Shown here: positions 16,160 through 25,390 of the stretch, piece by piece
Layout of the letters: each line of letters opens with the position of its first letter
Numbering within the stretch: the stretch's first letter is position 1
Origin: Anaerosphaera aminiphila DSM 21120
GTDB lineage: Bacteria > Bacillota > Clostridia > Tissierellales > Peptoniphilaceae
Length of the DNA: 64,000 nt
NCBI RefSeq assembly: GCF_900129925.1
Contig: NZ_FQXI01000008.1
Span: 1-64,000, forward strand
Reading direction: 5' to 3'
The notes under the pieces: model-generated
The model's database searches: none
What the model was told of the DNA's origin: nothing
The model's input: the letters and a program-made list of their open reading frames with translations, nothing else
Position numbers and translations under genes: made by a program

Positions 16160-17941
16160 ATGTTTAACAGTATAAAGTCTAAATTTATAACTATATACTT
16201 TTTGTTAATGCTCATATGTATTTCCATTGTTGGATCTCTTATTATCAACAGACTTGAATCTCAACAAATTCAAAATATCTCAGATAATATTAACAACAAT
16301 TTAAATAATATGTCAGGCGCCTCAGCATATATGTACAACTCTAATTGGAAGAGTCAAAAATTTCAATTTGAAAATACTCTTGATGACTGGCCCCTCTCTC
16401 AGGGAGAGGCAATCTATGCAATTGTGGACTCAACTGACTATCCTTTAATTTTAGCATCTTCTACTAGCGGGGCTTCAGCCGGCGATAAAAGCGCCCTCTC
16501 ATCTAAATCAATTGAACCCGACTTGGTATTAAAGGCTCTTTCAGGAGAAGAAGGCGACAAAATAACCACAAATAAAAATACAAATCAAAAAGAAAAACAC
16601 GTTGCCAAGCCTGTTTTATCTTCTGACGGAGATGTAAATGGAGTCTTGTATATGACGGCAGACCTGTCATCTGTATACAAGGTGATTGACTATGCAAAGA
16701 TAGTATTATCTGCCGCTACAGCACTGGCTCTTGGTATAACTATAGTTCTTGGATATATACTTGCCAGCTCTATTACAGTTCCCATTAGAGATCTTACAAA
16801 AAAGGCAAGTAAAATGGCAGAAGGCGACTTTAATCAAAAGTTTGAAGTTAAAAGTGATGATGAAATCGGAAAATTGGGCTCCATGTTTAACTACTTAACT
16901 GAAGAATTAGACTCTACTATAAATCAAGTTAACCTTGAAAAAAGTAAGTTGAACACAATTTTTAACTACATGGCAGAAGGCGTTATTGCCGTTGATAGAG
17001 AAGGATTCTTACTACATGCAAATCCAATAGCCAGAAATATTCTATCTCTTGATGAGGAGTACTTCTATAAAAAACAGGATTTAACTAAATTAAACATCTT
17101 TGACATAAACTACTATGACGACTCCACGCTGGAGGGCGAAACTAAAGTAGATATAAAAGACAGTTTTTACAAAATAAAATATGCACCTTATAAAAAAGAA
17201 GACGGGAAAAACTCCGGTCTTATTGTTGTGCTTCAAGATATAACCAAGGAACATAAATTAGACTTAATGAGAAAAGAGTTTGTGGCAAATGTCTCCCACG
17301 AGCTTAAAACTCCAATCACTACAATAAAATCCTATAGCGAGACAATATTGGAGTCACCTTTAGATAAAGATGATGTACATCACTTTGTAAGTATTATAAA
17401 TAGAGAAAACAACAGAATGGGAAGATTGGTTTCAGATTTACTTCAACTTTCCAACTTAGACTATAACAGCTCCAACTGGAACTATGAGGAAATTGACACT
17501 TACTTTGCAATAAACGAAATACTTGAAGTGCTGTCTGTGCTAATTGAAGAAAAACATCAAAATATTGAACTGGACATCCCAATGGATATAAAAGACATAT
17601 TCGCTGACAGACACGCACTTGAACAAGTTCTTATGAACATAATTTCAAATGCAATTAAGTATAGTGACGACTCCAGCACAATTAAAATTTCAGCCACTTC
17701 AAATTACTTTAACGTAAAGATAGTAGTTGAAGATCATGGCATAGGAATTCCAGAGGAAGACATAGATAGAATTTTTGAAAGATTTTACAGAGTGGAAAAG
17801 AGCAGAAGCAGAGCTCAAGGCGGAACAGGACTGGGCCTTTCAATAGCTAGGGAACTTATCCTCTCAATGAATGGAGACATTAAGTTGGAATCTAAACTAA
17901 ACGAGGGAACTAAAGTAACTCTAACTTTTGAAACTGCATAG
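16160..17941 (+). CDS. walK: Sensor histidine kinase WalK (YycG)
   Basis: Membrane kinase partner of WalR, 593 residues. Order of parts: membrane segment about 9-30, extracytoplasmic sensor about 31-180, membrane segment about 181-203, HAMP (about 204-256), PAS (about 262-365), a HisKA domain with His380 in NVSHELKTPITTIKSY, and a HATPase domain with NIISNAIKYSDD (N box), DHGIGIPEEDIDRIFERFYR and GGTGLGLSIA (G boxes). It starts 2 nt after the walR stop, so the pair is translationally coupled. WalH and WalI encoded next are the expected membrane regulators of its activity. Confidence 0.95.
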   Translation: MFNSIKSKFITIYFLLMLICISIVGSLIINRLESQQIQNISDNINNNLNNMSGASAYMYNSNWKSQKFQFENTLDDWPLSQGEAIYAIVDSTDYPLILASSTSGASAGDKSALSSKSIEPDLVLKALSGEEGDKITTNKNTNQKEKHVAKPVLSSDGDVNGVLYMTADLSSVYKVIDYAKIVLSAATALALGITIVLGYILASSITVPIRDLTKKASKMAEGDFNQKFEVKSDDEIGKLGSMFNYLTEELDSTINQVNLEKSKLNTIFNYMAEGVIAVDREGFLLHANPIARNILSLDEEYFYKKQDLTKLNIFDINYYDDSTLEGETKVDIKDSFYKIKYAPYKKEDGKNSGLIVVLQDITKEHKLDLMRKEFVANVSHELKTPITTIKSYSETILESPLDKDDVHHFVSIINRENNRMGRLVSDLLQLSNLDYNSSNWNYEEIDTYFAINEILEVLSVLIEEKHQNIELDIPMDIKDIFADRHALEQVLMNIISNAIKYSDDSSTIKISATSNYFNVKIVVEDHGIGIPEEDIDRIFERFYRVEKSRSRAQGGTGLGLSIARELILSMNGDIKLESKLNEGTKVTLTFETA

Positions 17942-17949
17942 GTGATAAT

Positions 17950-19311
17950 GTGAATAAAAAAAATATTATTTTAAATATAATTTTAATAGTTCTTGTAGCT
18001 CTGACAATAATCCAGTCCAGTTTTTTGTGGATTGATCTTCCTAAAAGAGAAACGTCAAACCAAGCTACAGAGTCCTACAACCCTGAAGAGCTCTTTATTG
18101 AAATATTAAAACCTCAAAAATTAATTGTAAACTTTGGAGAACAAAGACATACCATACTAAATAAATTTGACGATACCTACAAGGAGTATTTAGATACAAT
18201 TTTTACAATCTTTAATGAAACTGAAGAAGACAGTTTAGTTCCAATTACTGTTGAAGAATATTTGGACTTTCAGCAAAAGAGATCTATAGTCTTTGAATTT
18301 AATAGAGTTATAACGGGAAATATATTTAGAAATTTACTGGGCTTTTCAAATAAGAGCAACAAAAAAAATGACAATATACCCATTTCAAATATATATATTT
18401 CAGATTCAGATGTAATAATAGGAAATGCCAACGGATACTTTAAGTCCAATATCTCTATAAATAAGAGCATAGCCACTACCTTATCTACTATAGAAAATCA
18501 GGGCTACGAAAATTACAACAACTTCTTTGAACTATATGGAATTAAAAAGAACTTACTATTTCCTCAAAAAACCTCTATTTCAGTTAGAGATGTTTACTAC
18601 TCCAGTGACTTACTTCAAGTGGAGCAACAGACAAAAAATAACCTTGCTGAAAAGTTGTTAAGTCAAAGTATAGACTACATTCAAGAAATCACTCAAGACA
18701 ATGGAACTACATTTGTATATGAAGATAAATTTTTAACTTTAAATAACAATGGCGCTATATACTATGAGGATTCATCAAATATAGAATCTAAAGACAGAAA
18801 CTTATACACCTCTTTAAATAGTTCTATAAACTTTATTGCAAATAAAGTCGGAACTGTTGAAAGTCTATCTCTGTCTAAAATAGAGCCCATTGAATTAGGC
18901 AAAAACTTAGGCTATAAATTTTCTTTTAACATTTCAGAAGATTCTGTTCCCGTAGTTATAAACGGAGAAAAATATAAAAACTATATTGAACTGCAAGTTT
19001 TTTCCGATCACATAAGGTCCTATCAACAGGCCTATAGACAAATTGAAAACGACCCTGAAATTAAATACACCAACACCAGAGTACTTCCTCTTGAAAGTAT
19101 TGTAGACAAAAATAGAATTTTATTTGTAGATGAACTAAGTGAGCTCACAGTTCAAGATATCTTAGCGAAAATTCAAGACATTGACTTAGTTTATCTCTAT
19201 GACTTTCCAAAAGAGGAATTTCAAAAACTTAGCATTGCAGTTAAAATAAACTACGACAATAGAGAGCTGTTTTTTTCTACAGAATCAGGCAAATTTATAA
19301 TGGAGAGATAA
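17950..19311 (+). CDS. walH: WalH (YycH) regulatory protein
   Basis: A 453-residue protein with one N-terminal membrane segment (about 6-27, NIILNIILIVLVALTIIQSS) and a large extracytoplasmic part, matching YycH, which together with YycI adjusts WalK signalling at the membrane. Sequence is poorly conserved across species, and the call leans strongly on its place between walK and walI. A GTG start is preceded by AGGTGAT; an out-of-frame ATG overlaps it. Confidence 0.85.
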   Translation: MNKKNIILNIILIVLVALTIIQSSFLWIDLPKRETSNQATESYNPEELFIEILKPQKLIVNFGEQRHTILNKFDDTYKEYLDTIFTIFNETEEDSLVPITVEEYLDFQQKRSIVFEFNRVITGNIFRNLLGFSNKSNKKNDNIPISNIYISDSDVIIGNANGYFKSNISINKSIATTLSTIENQGYENYNNFFELYGIKKNLLFPQKTSISVRDVYYSSDLLQVEQQTKNNLAEKLLSQSIDYIQEITQDNGTTFVYEDKFLTLNNNGAIYYEDSSNIESKDRNLYTSLNSSINFIANKVGTVESLSLSKIEPIELGKNLGYKFSFNISEDSVPVVINGEKYKNYIELQVFSDHIRSYQQAYRQIENDPEIKYTNTRVLPLESIVDKNRILFVDELSELTVQDILAKIQDIDLVYLYDFPKEEFQKLSIAVKINYDNRELFFSTESGKFIMER

Positions 19312-19312
19312 T

Positions 19313-20158
19313 ATGGATTGGTATAAATCTAAAAAAATATTAATTATAGCCCTGCTCATTACAAATATAGTGCTGTTTGGATACCTGTCTTTTAACTACT
19401 ATCAAAATAGAGATGAAACTACAACTTCTGCATTTGTTAAAGAAGTTTCTCAGTTACTTGCTGAAAAGGACATTAAAATTCATGAAGATGCCTATATTCC
19501 AAAAAACAAAAATAAACTTCCATCTCTACGAGTTGAATTTGAATCCTACTCTGCATCTGATATTAACAAAAGATTTTTTAATTCTACTGGATATGTTGAA
19601 GAGCCAAACTCCGGCTACACTAAAATCAACTCCGATAATGAACTAGTGGGAATTATAAACTCCAGAACTATAAGATATGAAAACTCAACTAAAAGCGGCT
19701 CCCTAAATATCTCTGACATGGTACAGGCTGAGGACTTAGCTGAAAAATTTTTAATTGAAAAGGATTTTGATATCTCCAATATGAAGTGTACCTTTAGAAG
19801 TGAAGAAGATGGAAAATATCAATTAATATACTCTAAAACCTTTGACGATGTAGTCATTGAAAGATCCTACACTAAATTTGTAATTGATAAAAAAATAGGT
19901 GTAGTCTCCATGGACAGACTTTGGTTAAATGTAATAGATAAATCTCAAACTGACATATCTCTTAGCTCTGCACCTAGAGCACTACTCACTTTACTTGATG
20001 ATAGTTCAAACTACGGAAAGACAATAGTTGAAATTGACGAATGCTATTATTTTGACCCTGAAGCTCAAGGATACCTTGAAGCAATACAGGGACGTGCAAT
20101 TCCCGCATGGAGAATTCAGTTTTCAGACGGAGAAAATGTAGAGGTGGACAACTATTAA
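19313..20158 (+). CDS. walI: WalI (YycI) regulatory protein
   Basis: A 281-residue protein whose N-terminus MDWYKSKKILIIALLITNIVLF is the typical short cytoplasmic WxxxK start followed by a single membrane helix, with an extracytoplasmic YycI-type domain after it. It starts 1 nt after the walH stop. YycI and YycH bind WalK in the membrane in other Firmicutes; that mechanism is inferred here from family and order. Confidence 0.87.
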   Translation: MDWYKSKKILIIALLITNIVLFGYLSFNYYQNRDETTTSAFVKEVSQLLAEKDIKIHEDAYIPKNKNKLPSLRVEFESYSASDINKRFFNSTGYVEEPNSGYTKINSDNELVGIINSRTIRYENSTKSGSLNISDMVQAEDLAEKFLIEKDFDISNMKCTFRSEEDGKYQLIYSKTFDDVVIERSYTKFVIDKKIGVVSMDRLWLNVIDKSQTDISLSSAPRALLTLLDDSSNYGKTIVEIDECYYFDPEAQGYLEAIQGRAIPAWRIQFSDGENVEVDNY

Positions 20159-20204
20159 GTCCATCTCTTTTTATTAAAAGTATTCACAATTAATTTAGTT
20201 TATA

Positions 20205-20213
20205 TGGTAAAAT
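20205..20213 (+). promoter_or_regulatory. Possible internal promoter before walJ
   Basis: TGGTAAAAT has the extended -10 layout (TG-n-TAAAAT) in the 73-bp gap between walI and walJ; no terminator is seen in this gap, so it would add to read-through from walR. Confidence 0.35.
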
Positions 20214-20231
20214 AAAATACTGGAGGTTTTT

Positions 20232-21017
20232 ATGAAATTTTGTTCTTTATCAAGTGGTTCAAATGGAAATTGTGAATACATTGAATATAAAAATACTAAA
20301 ATATTAATAGATGCCGGACTTTCCGGGAAAAAAATTGAAGGCTTATTAAAATCCATAGATGTAGATATTAGTGAGATAGATGCTATTTTTGTAACACATG
20401 AGCACTTAGATCACATAAAGGGCGTTGGAGTTTTATCTAGAAGGCATGACTTAAAAGTATTTGCCACAAGCGAAACTTTTCACAACATGTTGCCTACTAT
20501 AAAAGATATAAAAACTGAAAATTCTTTTTTATTTGAAAACTCAAAACCCTTTTACTTTAAAGATTTATATATAGATCCTATTAATTCCTTTCACGACTGC
20601 GAAAACGGAACTTGTTTTAGTGTAACCGGAGACAAAAAAGTTTCAGTTGTAACTGACACAGGTTGGATTAACACTGAACTGTTGGAAAAAATGGAAAATT
20701 CAAGTCTCTACTATATTGAGGCAAACCACGACTATGACATGCTTATAAATGGCAGTTACCCTTGGAGTTTGAAACAGCGCATTATCTCAAACAGAGGTCA
20801 TTTATCTAATGTAAATGCCGCTGAAGCTCTTCAGAAATTAATTAATAAGAAAAAGGAAATTGTAATGCTTTCTCACCTTTCAAACGACAATAACTTGCCC
20901 AGACTTGCAACGAGAACTGTAAGAGATTTTCTTTCAAACAAGAATATTTTAGAGGGTACTGATTATATACTTGAAGTTTCTCCCAGAGAAGAGGCTTCAA
21001 TAGTTCATGAACTTTAG
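20232..21017 (+). CDS. walJ: WalJ (YycJ) metallo-beta-lactamase fold hydrolase
   Basis: A 261-residue MBL-fold metal hydrolase. The metal site motif THEHLDHIKG is intact, preceded by the strand ILIDAGLSGKKIEG and followed by FHDCENGTCF, VTDTGW and EANHD blocks typical of YycJ. In Bacilli this protein has been linked to DNA metabolism and to the wal locus. TGGAGG precedes the ATG. It is followed 8 nt later by surE, so walJ-surE-ORF-hydrolase probably form a downstream transcription unit. Confidence 0.92.
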   Translation: MKFCSLSSGSNGNCEYIEYKNTKILIDAGLSGKKIEGLLKSIDVDISEIDAIFVTHEHLDHIKGVGVLSRRHDLKVFATSETFHNMLPTIKDIKTENSFLFENSKPFYFKDLYIDPINSFHDCENGTCFSVTGDKKVSVVTDTGWINTELLEKMENSSLYYIEANHDYDMLINGSYPWSLKQRIISNRGHLSNVNAAEALQKLINKKKEIVMLSHLSNDNNLPRLATRTVRDFLSNKNILEGTDYILEVSPREEASIVHEL

Positions 21018-21025
21018 GAGGTATT

Positions 21026-21769
21026 ATGAATATATTACTCACCAATGACGACGGCGTATTTGCACCGGGCATAAAGGAACTTGGAAGACGACTTTTAAAA
21101 GAGGGTCACCACGTTACAATAGTTGCCCCTGAAGAAGAAAATTCAGGCAAGAGTCACGCCATTACACTAATGAAAAAACTAAGATTTAGTTTAGTAGATA
21201 TAGAAGACTTAGACTGCTTGGCATATAGCGTTTCTGGAACACCTGCAGACTGCGTTAGAGCAGCTTTGGAAATACTTGGAAATAATTTTGACTACTGTTT
21301 CTCAGGATGTAACTTGGGGTATAATGCTGGAATGGACATTTTATATTCCGGGACAGTTTCAGCTGCCATTGAAGCAAATGTATTTGGAATAAATTCAATT
21401 GCAGTATCAACTGAATTTAGTAGAACCGGACCAAACTATAGGACTGCCTCTAAAATTGCAGTTGATGTATTTAACAAACTCAGTGACAAAGTTGAAAAAG
21501 TTCAAGTCTTAAATGTAAATGTTCCAAATGTTGATTATAAAGACGTTAAGGGTATAGAAGTTTGTAGAATAGGCGGTTCTGTAATGGACAAGTACACAAG
21601 TTACAAGACAGCTAATGGATATACTTTAGAGCTGCATGGCAGAAATCACTGCGAACATGCAAGTGAAACTGACCGCTATTTCTTAGATGAAGGATATGCT
21701 ACAGTTACACCTCTTCTATATGACCTGACAAATGATCAACTTATTAAAAGCTTGAAAGAGCACATATAA
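21026..21769 (+). CDS. surE: 5'/3'-nucleotidase SurE
   Basis: Metal-dependent survival protein SurE, a nucleoside monophosphate phosphatase. MNILLTNDDG gives the metal-binding Asp8/Asp9, and the family blocks VAPEEENSGKSHAIT, SGTPADCVRAAL and SGCNLGYNAGMDILYSGTVSAA are all present. Length of 247 is normal. AGGAGG precedes the ATG. It sits between walJ and a small membrane protein with almost no spacing. Confidence 0.95.
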   Translation: MNILLTNDDGVFAPGIKELGRRLLKEGHHVTIVAPEEENSGKSHAITLMKKLRFSLVDIEDLDCLAYSVSGTPADCVRAALEILGNNFDYCFSGCNLGYNAGMDILYSGTVSAAIEANVFGINSIAVSTEFSRTGPNYRTASKIAVDVFNKLSDKVEKVQVLNVNVPNVDYKDVKGIEVCRIGGSVMDKYTSYKTANGYTLELHGRNHCEHASETDRYFLDEGYATVTPLLYDLTNDQLIKSLKEHI

Positions 21770-21781
21770 GGAGTGCATATA

Positions 21782-22084
21782 ATGAATAAAAAAGTAAACT
21801 TATGGAGCCAAAGAGAACAGTTTGCTTATAAAATTCTTCTTGCAACATTAGTTTTTTCTCTCTTTTTATCTTTCTTTATAGGCGATAAAAAATCTATTGA
21901 AGGATTTTTAAGCTATATATCTCTTGGATTTCTAAATGCAAGTTTCATTGTCTTTATAATATTTAAAGCCATGAACTTACTTCAAAACAAAGAGACAAAT
22001 TTAAAACCTCTACTTTCAATTTCTGTAGATGTAGCTATGGCAGCTTTTTTACTCTACACATTTTGGTTTAGGCTAACACCATGA
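21782..22084 (+). CDS. Small three-helix membrane protein, unknown
   Basis: A 100-residue protein with three hydrophobic segments (about 16-36, 44-66 and 78-97) after a polar N-terminus MNKKVNLWSQREQF. I do not recognise the family. ATG 21782 is chosen because AAGGAG ends at 21772; the open frame reaches back to a GTG at 21773 that overlaps this site. The last bases overlap the start of the hydrolase gene by 4 nt (ATGA), indicating translational coupling with it. Confidence 0.7.
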   Translation: MNKKVNLWSQREQFAYKILLATLVFSLFLSFFIGDKKSIEGFLSYISLGFLNASFIVFIIFKAMNLLQNKETNLKPLLSISVDVAMAAFLLYTFWFRLTP

Positions 22085-22971
22085 AAGAAATTTTATATTA
22101 TAAATCAAGTAACGGCATAAATAATATTTATGCCGAAATTTATAATTGCGAAAATCCCAAGTGTGTTTTACAAATTGCCCATGGAATGTGCGAATATATT
22201 ACCAGATATGAGGATTTTGCCAACTACTTAAATAAACACAACATTGTAGTTGCGGGAAATGATCACCTTGGACATGGCAGAAGTGCAGAAACTCTCGGAT
22301 ACTTTGGAGAAGGTGACAACTTAAACCACGCCGTAGATGACATTGAAAAACTAAGCCTTATATTAAAAGAGCGATATGACCTTCCCATATACTACTTGGG
22401 ACACAGCATGGGTTCCTTTATAATGAGATACTTTATATCAAAGTACAGTGCAGAAAAGTGCATTCTCATGGGTACGGGATATATTGACGACTTCTCTGCA
22501 ACTGTGTTGGATTTACTTTCAATTTTTATCTCTAAAGTCAAAGGCGACAAATACATAAGTAAACTCTTAGTAAAACTCTCCACGGGAGCTTACGCTAAGA
22601 AAGTAAGAGGTGATACCTATGACTGGATAAGTTACAACAGAGAAAATGTAGAAAAATTTGCAAATGACCCACTGTGTAATTACTCTTTCACAGTCAACGG
22701 ATATAGAACTCTTGGGAAGTACTTACTTAAAATAAATACTCACTTAACTATAGATAGAACCAGCAGAGAAACTAAAATTCTCTTTGTCTCAGGAGAAGAT
22801 GACCCAGTGGGAAATTTTAAAAAAGGCGTTTTAAAAATCTACAACAAGTACAAAAAAAAGGGATTTAAAAATATAAAATTAATATTTTATAAAAATATGC
22901 GCCACGAAATTTTAAATGAAGATAATAGAGAAATTGTATACAGTGATATTTTAAACTTTTTAGAAAATTAA
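22081..22971 (+). CDS. Alpha/beta hydrolase, lysophospholipase/monoacylglycerol lipase-like
   Basis: A 296-residue serine hydrolase. The nucleophile elbow GHSMGS has Ser109, the oxyanion segment is IAHGMCEYITRYEDFANYL, and NDHLGHGRS is typical of monoglyceride lipase/PldB-like members (COG2267). The acid and base are probably the Asp pair in SGEDDPVG and the His in NMRHEI. No signal peptide is present, so the enzyme is cytoplasmic. It is the last gene of the walJ-surE unit, closed by a strong terminator. The exact lipid or ester substrate is unknown. Confidence 0.88.
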   Translation: MKEILYYKSSNGINNIYAEIYNCENPKCVLQIAHGMCEYITRYEDFANYLNKHNIVVAGNDHLGHGRSAETLGYFGEGDNLNHAVDDIEKLSLILKERYDLPIYYLGHSMGSFIMRYFISKYSAEKCILMGTGYIDDFSATVLDLLSIFISKVKGDKYISKLLVKLSTGAYAKKVRGDTYDWISYNRENVEKFANDPLCNYSFTVNGYRTLGKYLLKINTHLTIDRTSRETKILFVSGEDDPVGNFKKGVLKIYNKYKKKGFKNIKLIFYKNMRHEILNEDNREIVYSDILNFLEN

Positions 22972-22972
22972 G

Positions 22973-23011
22973 ACTCCTTACAAGGTAATGTTGTAAGGAG
23001 TTTTTATTTTT
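22973..23011 (+). terminator. Terminator after hydrolase gene
   Basis: ACTCCTTACAA and TTGTAAGGAGT form a perfect 11-bp stem followed by TTTTATTTTT. The converging threonine aldolase gene ends just beyond it. Confidence 0.92.
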
Positions 23012-23020
23012 AATACTATA

Positions 23021-24034
23021 TTAAATTTCTAGTAGACAGTTTTTTAAACTTTCTATTTCTTCATCAGTTGTCTTATAAGTTGTAACAAATCTAAGTGCTT
23101 TGTTTTCTTTATCATAAGGGCTTACTTCAAATAAGTTTTGCTCTCTTAATTTTTCTATTTTTGAAGTGGGATATATGATAAATATTTGATTGCTCTTAGG
23201 CGTTTGATAAAACTCTATTTTAGTCTCCTCAATTGCCTTTGCTAACTTCAAACTGCTATTATAGGCTTTCTTTCCAAGTTCATAGTAAAGTCCATTTTCA
23301 AAGAGCGCTTCAAATTGAGCTCCCATTACGAATCCCTTTGCCATTACAGCTCCTCTTTGCTTCATAAAGTTTCTCAAATTTTGCTTTAACTCATCTTCCA
23401 CCACTACCAGTGCCTCACCGTAAAGTGCTCCATTTTTTGTTCCACCCAGTGTAAAAATATCGCACACTTCGCATAAGTCAGCCACGTCCATTCCCGATGC
23501 AGCAAGGCCCACTGCCATTCTAGCTCCATCTATATATAAGTACAGTCCATGCTCTAAACATACGTCATAGATACTTTTTATTTCTTCATAGCTATATACT
23601 GTTCCAAGCTCAGTTGTTTGAGATATGTATACGACTTTTGGAACTATATGGTACTCCTCTGTGAAATCCTCTAATCTTTCTTCTAGAGCATCTGCGCTTA
23701 ACTTTCCATCTTCTGAGTGTATTAGCTCCACCTTGTGTCCTGTCGCCTCTATTGAGCCTGCCTCGTGCCCTACAATGTGTCCGGACTCCACTGCAATAAT
23801 TCCCTCATAGTGCATTAAATTTGCAGAAATTCCTATAATATTTGCAATAGTTCCCCCGGCTAAAAATTCAATTTCAATGTCATCTCTTTTTAAATCTCTC
23901 TTTATTAATTCTTTAGCCCTATTGGTGTACTCGTCATTTCCATATCCAATATTCGCCTTTTCTCTTACACTTGCCAATTTTTTATAAACTTCCTCATGAC
24001 ATAGGTCATTATAATCATTTAAAAAAACATTCAT
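23021..24034 (-). CDS. ltaE: Threonine aldolase family PLP enzyme
   Basis: A 337-residue fold-type I PLP enzyme of the low-specificity L-threonine aldolase/beta-eliminating lyase group, splitting threonine to glycine and acetaldehyde. Supporting blocks are the start FLNDYNDLCHEEVYKKL, FLAGGTIANI, the ESGHIVGHEAGSIE segment, LYIDGARM (Asp of the PLP pocket and Arg) and the PLP lysine in TLGGTKNGA. GGAGGTGTAA precedes the ATG. It is divergent from the CobD-like gene. A close alternative is an aminotransferase or lyase of unknown substrate. Confidence 0.87.
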   Translation of the reverse strand: MNVFLNDYNDLCHEEVYKKLASVREKANIGYGNDEYTNRAKELIKRDLKRDDIEIEFLAGGTIANIIGISANLMHYEGIIAVESGHIVGHEAGSIEATGHKVELIHSEDGKLSADALEERLEDFTEEYHIVPKVVYISQTTELGTVYSYEEIKSIYDVCLEHGLYLYIDGARMAVGLAASGMDVADLCEVCDIFTLGGTKNGALYGEALVVVEDELKQNLRNFMKQRGAVMAKGFVMGAQFEALFENGLYYELGKKAYNSSLKLAKAIEETKIEFYQTPKSNQIFIIYPTSKIEKLREQNLFEVSPYDKENKALRFVTTYKTTDEEIESLKNCLLEI

Positions 24035-24148
24035 ATTTACACCTCCAAATTACAATAATTATAACATATAGACCCTGTTTCTACTTTAAAATATTAACAA
24101 TTATAAGTGCCTATTCACTTAAACTTACCTAATTTAAGCTAAATACTG

Positions 24149-24157
24149 TGATATAAT
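24149..24157 (+). promoter_or_regulatory. Extended -10 promoter of the CobD-like gene
   Basis: TGATATAAT, 34 nt before the ATG at 24192, with no good -35; followed by GAGGAG as the ribosome binding site. Confidence 0.6.
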
Positions 24158-24191
24158 TAAGTTAATAATAAATTTTAATAGAGGAGAAAAT

Positions 24192-25265
24192 ATGAAAAAT
24201 AAACATGGAGCTAATATATTTGAACTCTCAAGAAAATACGGATTTGAAATCGAAGATATACTAGACTTCTCATCTAATATAAATCCTTTGGGAGCTTCTA
24301 AAAAAGCTATGGAGCACTTAAAAAACAACTTGGAATTAATAAGCACCTATCCCGACCCTGAATACTTTGATTTAAAAAGCGCTATTTCCAATTACACAAA
24401 TTCAAATATGGAAGATATATTTCTGGGAAGTGGAACTACAGAACTTTTAAAAGAATATATACAGTATATAAACCCGAAAAATGCAATGATTTTATCACCT
24501 TGTTACAGCGAATATGAAAGCGAACTAAAAAAAATAAATTCAAATATATTTCACTATGCACTAAATGAAGATTTGGAATTTAAAATAAATGTAGAAGACT
24601 TAATAAGTGAAATTAACCTTAATAAAATAAACTTGTTAATCTTTGCAAATCCAAATAATCCAACAGGAACAATTTTAAGTAGAAGTGAAATAGAAAATAT
24701 TTTAAATAATACAGATACCTTTTTACTAATTGACGAAACTTATGTGGAATTTACAAATACAGATGAATTTTCTTCAATTCCACTTACAAAAAAATACAGC
24801 AAGTTATTTGTTACAAGAGGTGTGAGTAAATTTTTTGCAGCCCCTGGAATAAGATTGGGGTATGCAATAACTTCTGATGAAAATACGAAGATTCACTTTA
24901 ACAGCAACTCAATGTTGTGGAGTATAAATATATTTGCAGAACTAATGGGACAAGTTATGTTCTCCGACAGCGAATATCTAAACACTGTTTTTAACTTTAT
25001 AAAAGCTGAGAGAACTTATATGACTGACGAACTTTCAAAACTGCAAAATTTAAAAGTTTATAGCTCCCAAGGAAATTTTATACTATGTAAAATATTAAAT
25101 GATATAACCGCCCACGAACTTAGAGAACATCTGCTTAAAAAGGCAATTGTAATAAGAGACTGCTCTAACTTCGTTGGACTTACTAAAAATCACTTTAGAT
25201 TTTGTATTTTAAAAGAAGAAGATAACAAAAAACTGGTTTCTGAAATTGCAGAATTTTTAAAATAA
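24192..25265 (+). CDS. CobD-like class I/II PLP aminotransferase/decarboxylase
   Basis: A 357-residue PLP enzyme. The opening HGANIFELSRKYGFEIEDILDFSSNINPLG closely follows the pattern of L-threonine-O-3-phosphate decarboxylase (CobD), which makes aminopropanol phosphate for cobalamin; the fold is shared with histidinol-phosphate aminotransferase. The NPNNPTG loop, DETYVEF and the PLP lysine Lys213 in TRGVSKFF are present, as is the C-terminal HFRFCILKEEDN arginine segment. No cobalamin gene is nearby and the gene is monocistronic, so a role in another amino-acid pathway is equally possible. Confidence 0.75.
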   Translation: MKNKHGANIFELSRKYGFEIEDILDFSSNINPLGASKKAMEHLKNNLELISTYPDPEYFDLKSAISNYTNSNMEDIFLGSGTTELLKEYIQYINPKNAMILSPCYSEYESELKKINSNIFHYALNEDLEFKINVEDLISEINLNKINLLIFANPNNPTGTILSRSEIENILNNTDTFLLIDETYVEFTNTDEFSSIPLTKKYSKLFVTRGVSKFFAAPGIRLGYAITSDENTKIHFNSNSMLWSINIFAELMGQVMFSDSEYLNTVFNFIKAERTYMTDELSKLQNLKVYSSQGNFILCKILNDITAHELREHLLKKAIVIRDCSNFVGLTKNHFRFCILKEEDNKKLVSEIAEFLK

Positions 25266-25308
25266 AAAAACAGCTCTATTAGTTTATCTAACTGTAGAGC
25301 TGTTTTTA
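25265..25308 (+). terminator. Terminator after CobD-like gene
   Basis: AAAACAGCTCTA and TAGAGCTGTTTTT form the outer stem and TTAG/CTAA an inner one; a T run follows on the plus strand. Confidence 0.87.
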
Positions 25309-25390
25309 CAAGTTATATTTAATCAACAAATTTTTATTTTTACTGCCTCTTGTTAAACTATATATTTATAAGCTAAACATATTTTATTTT

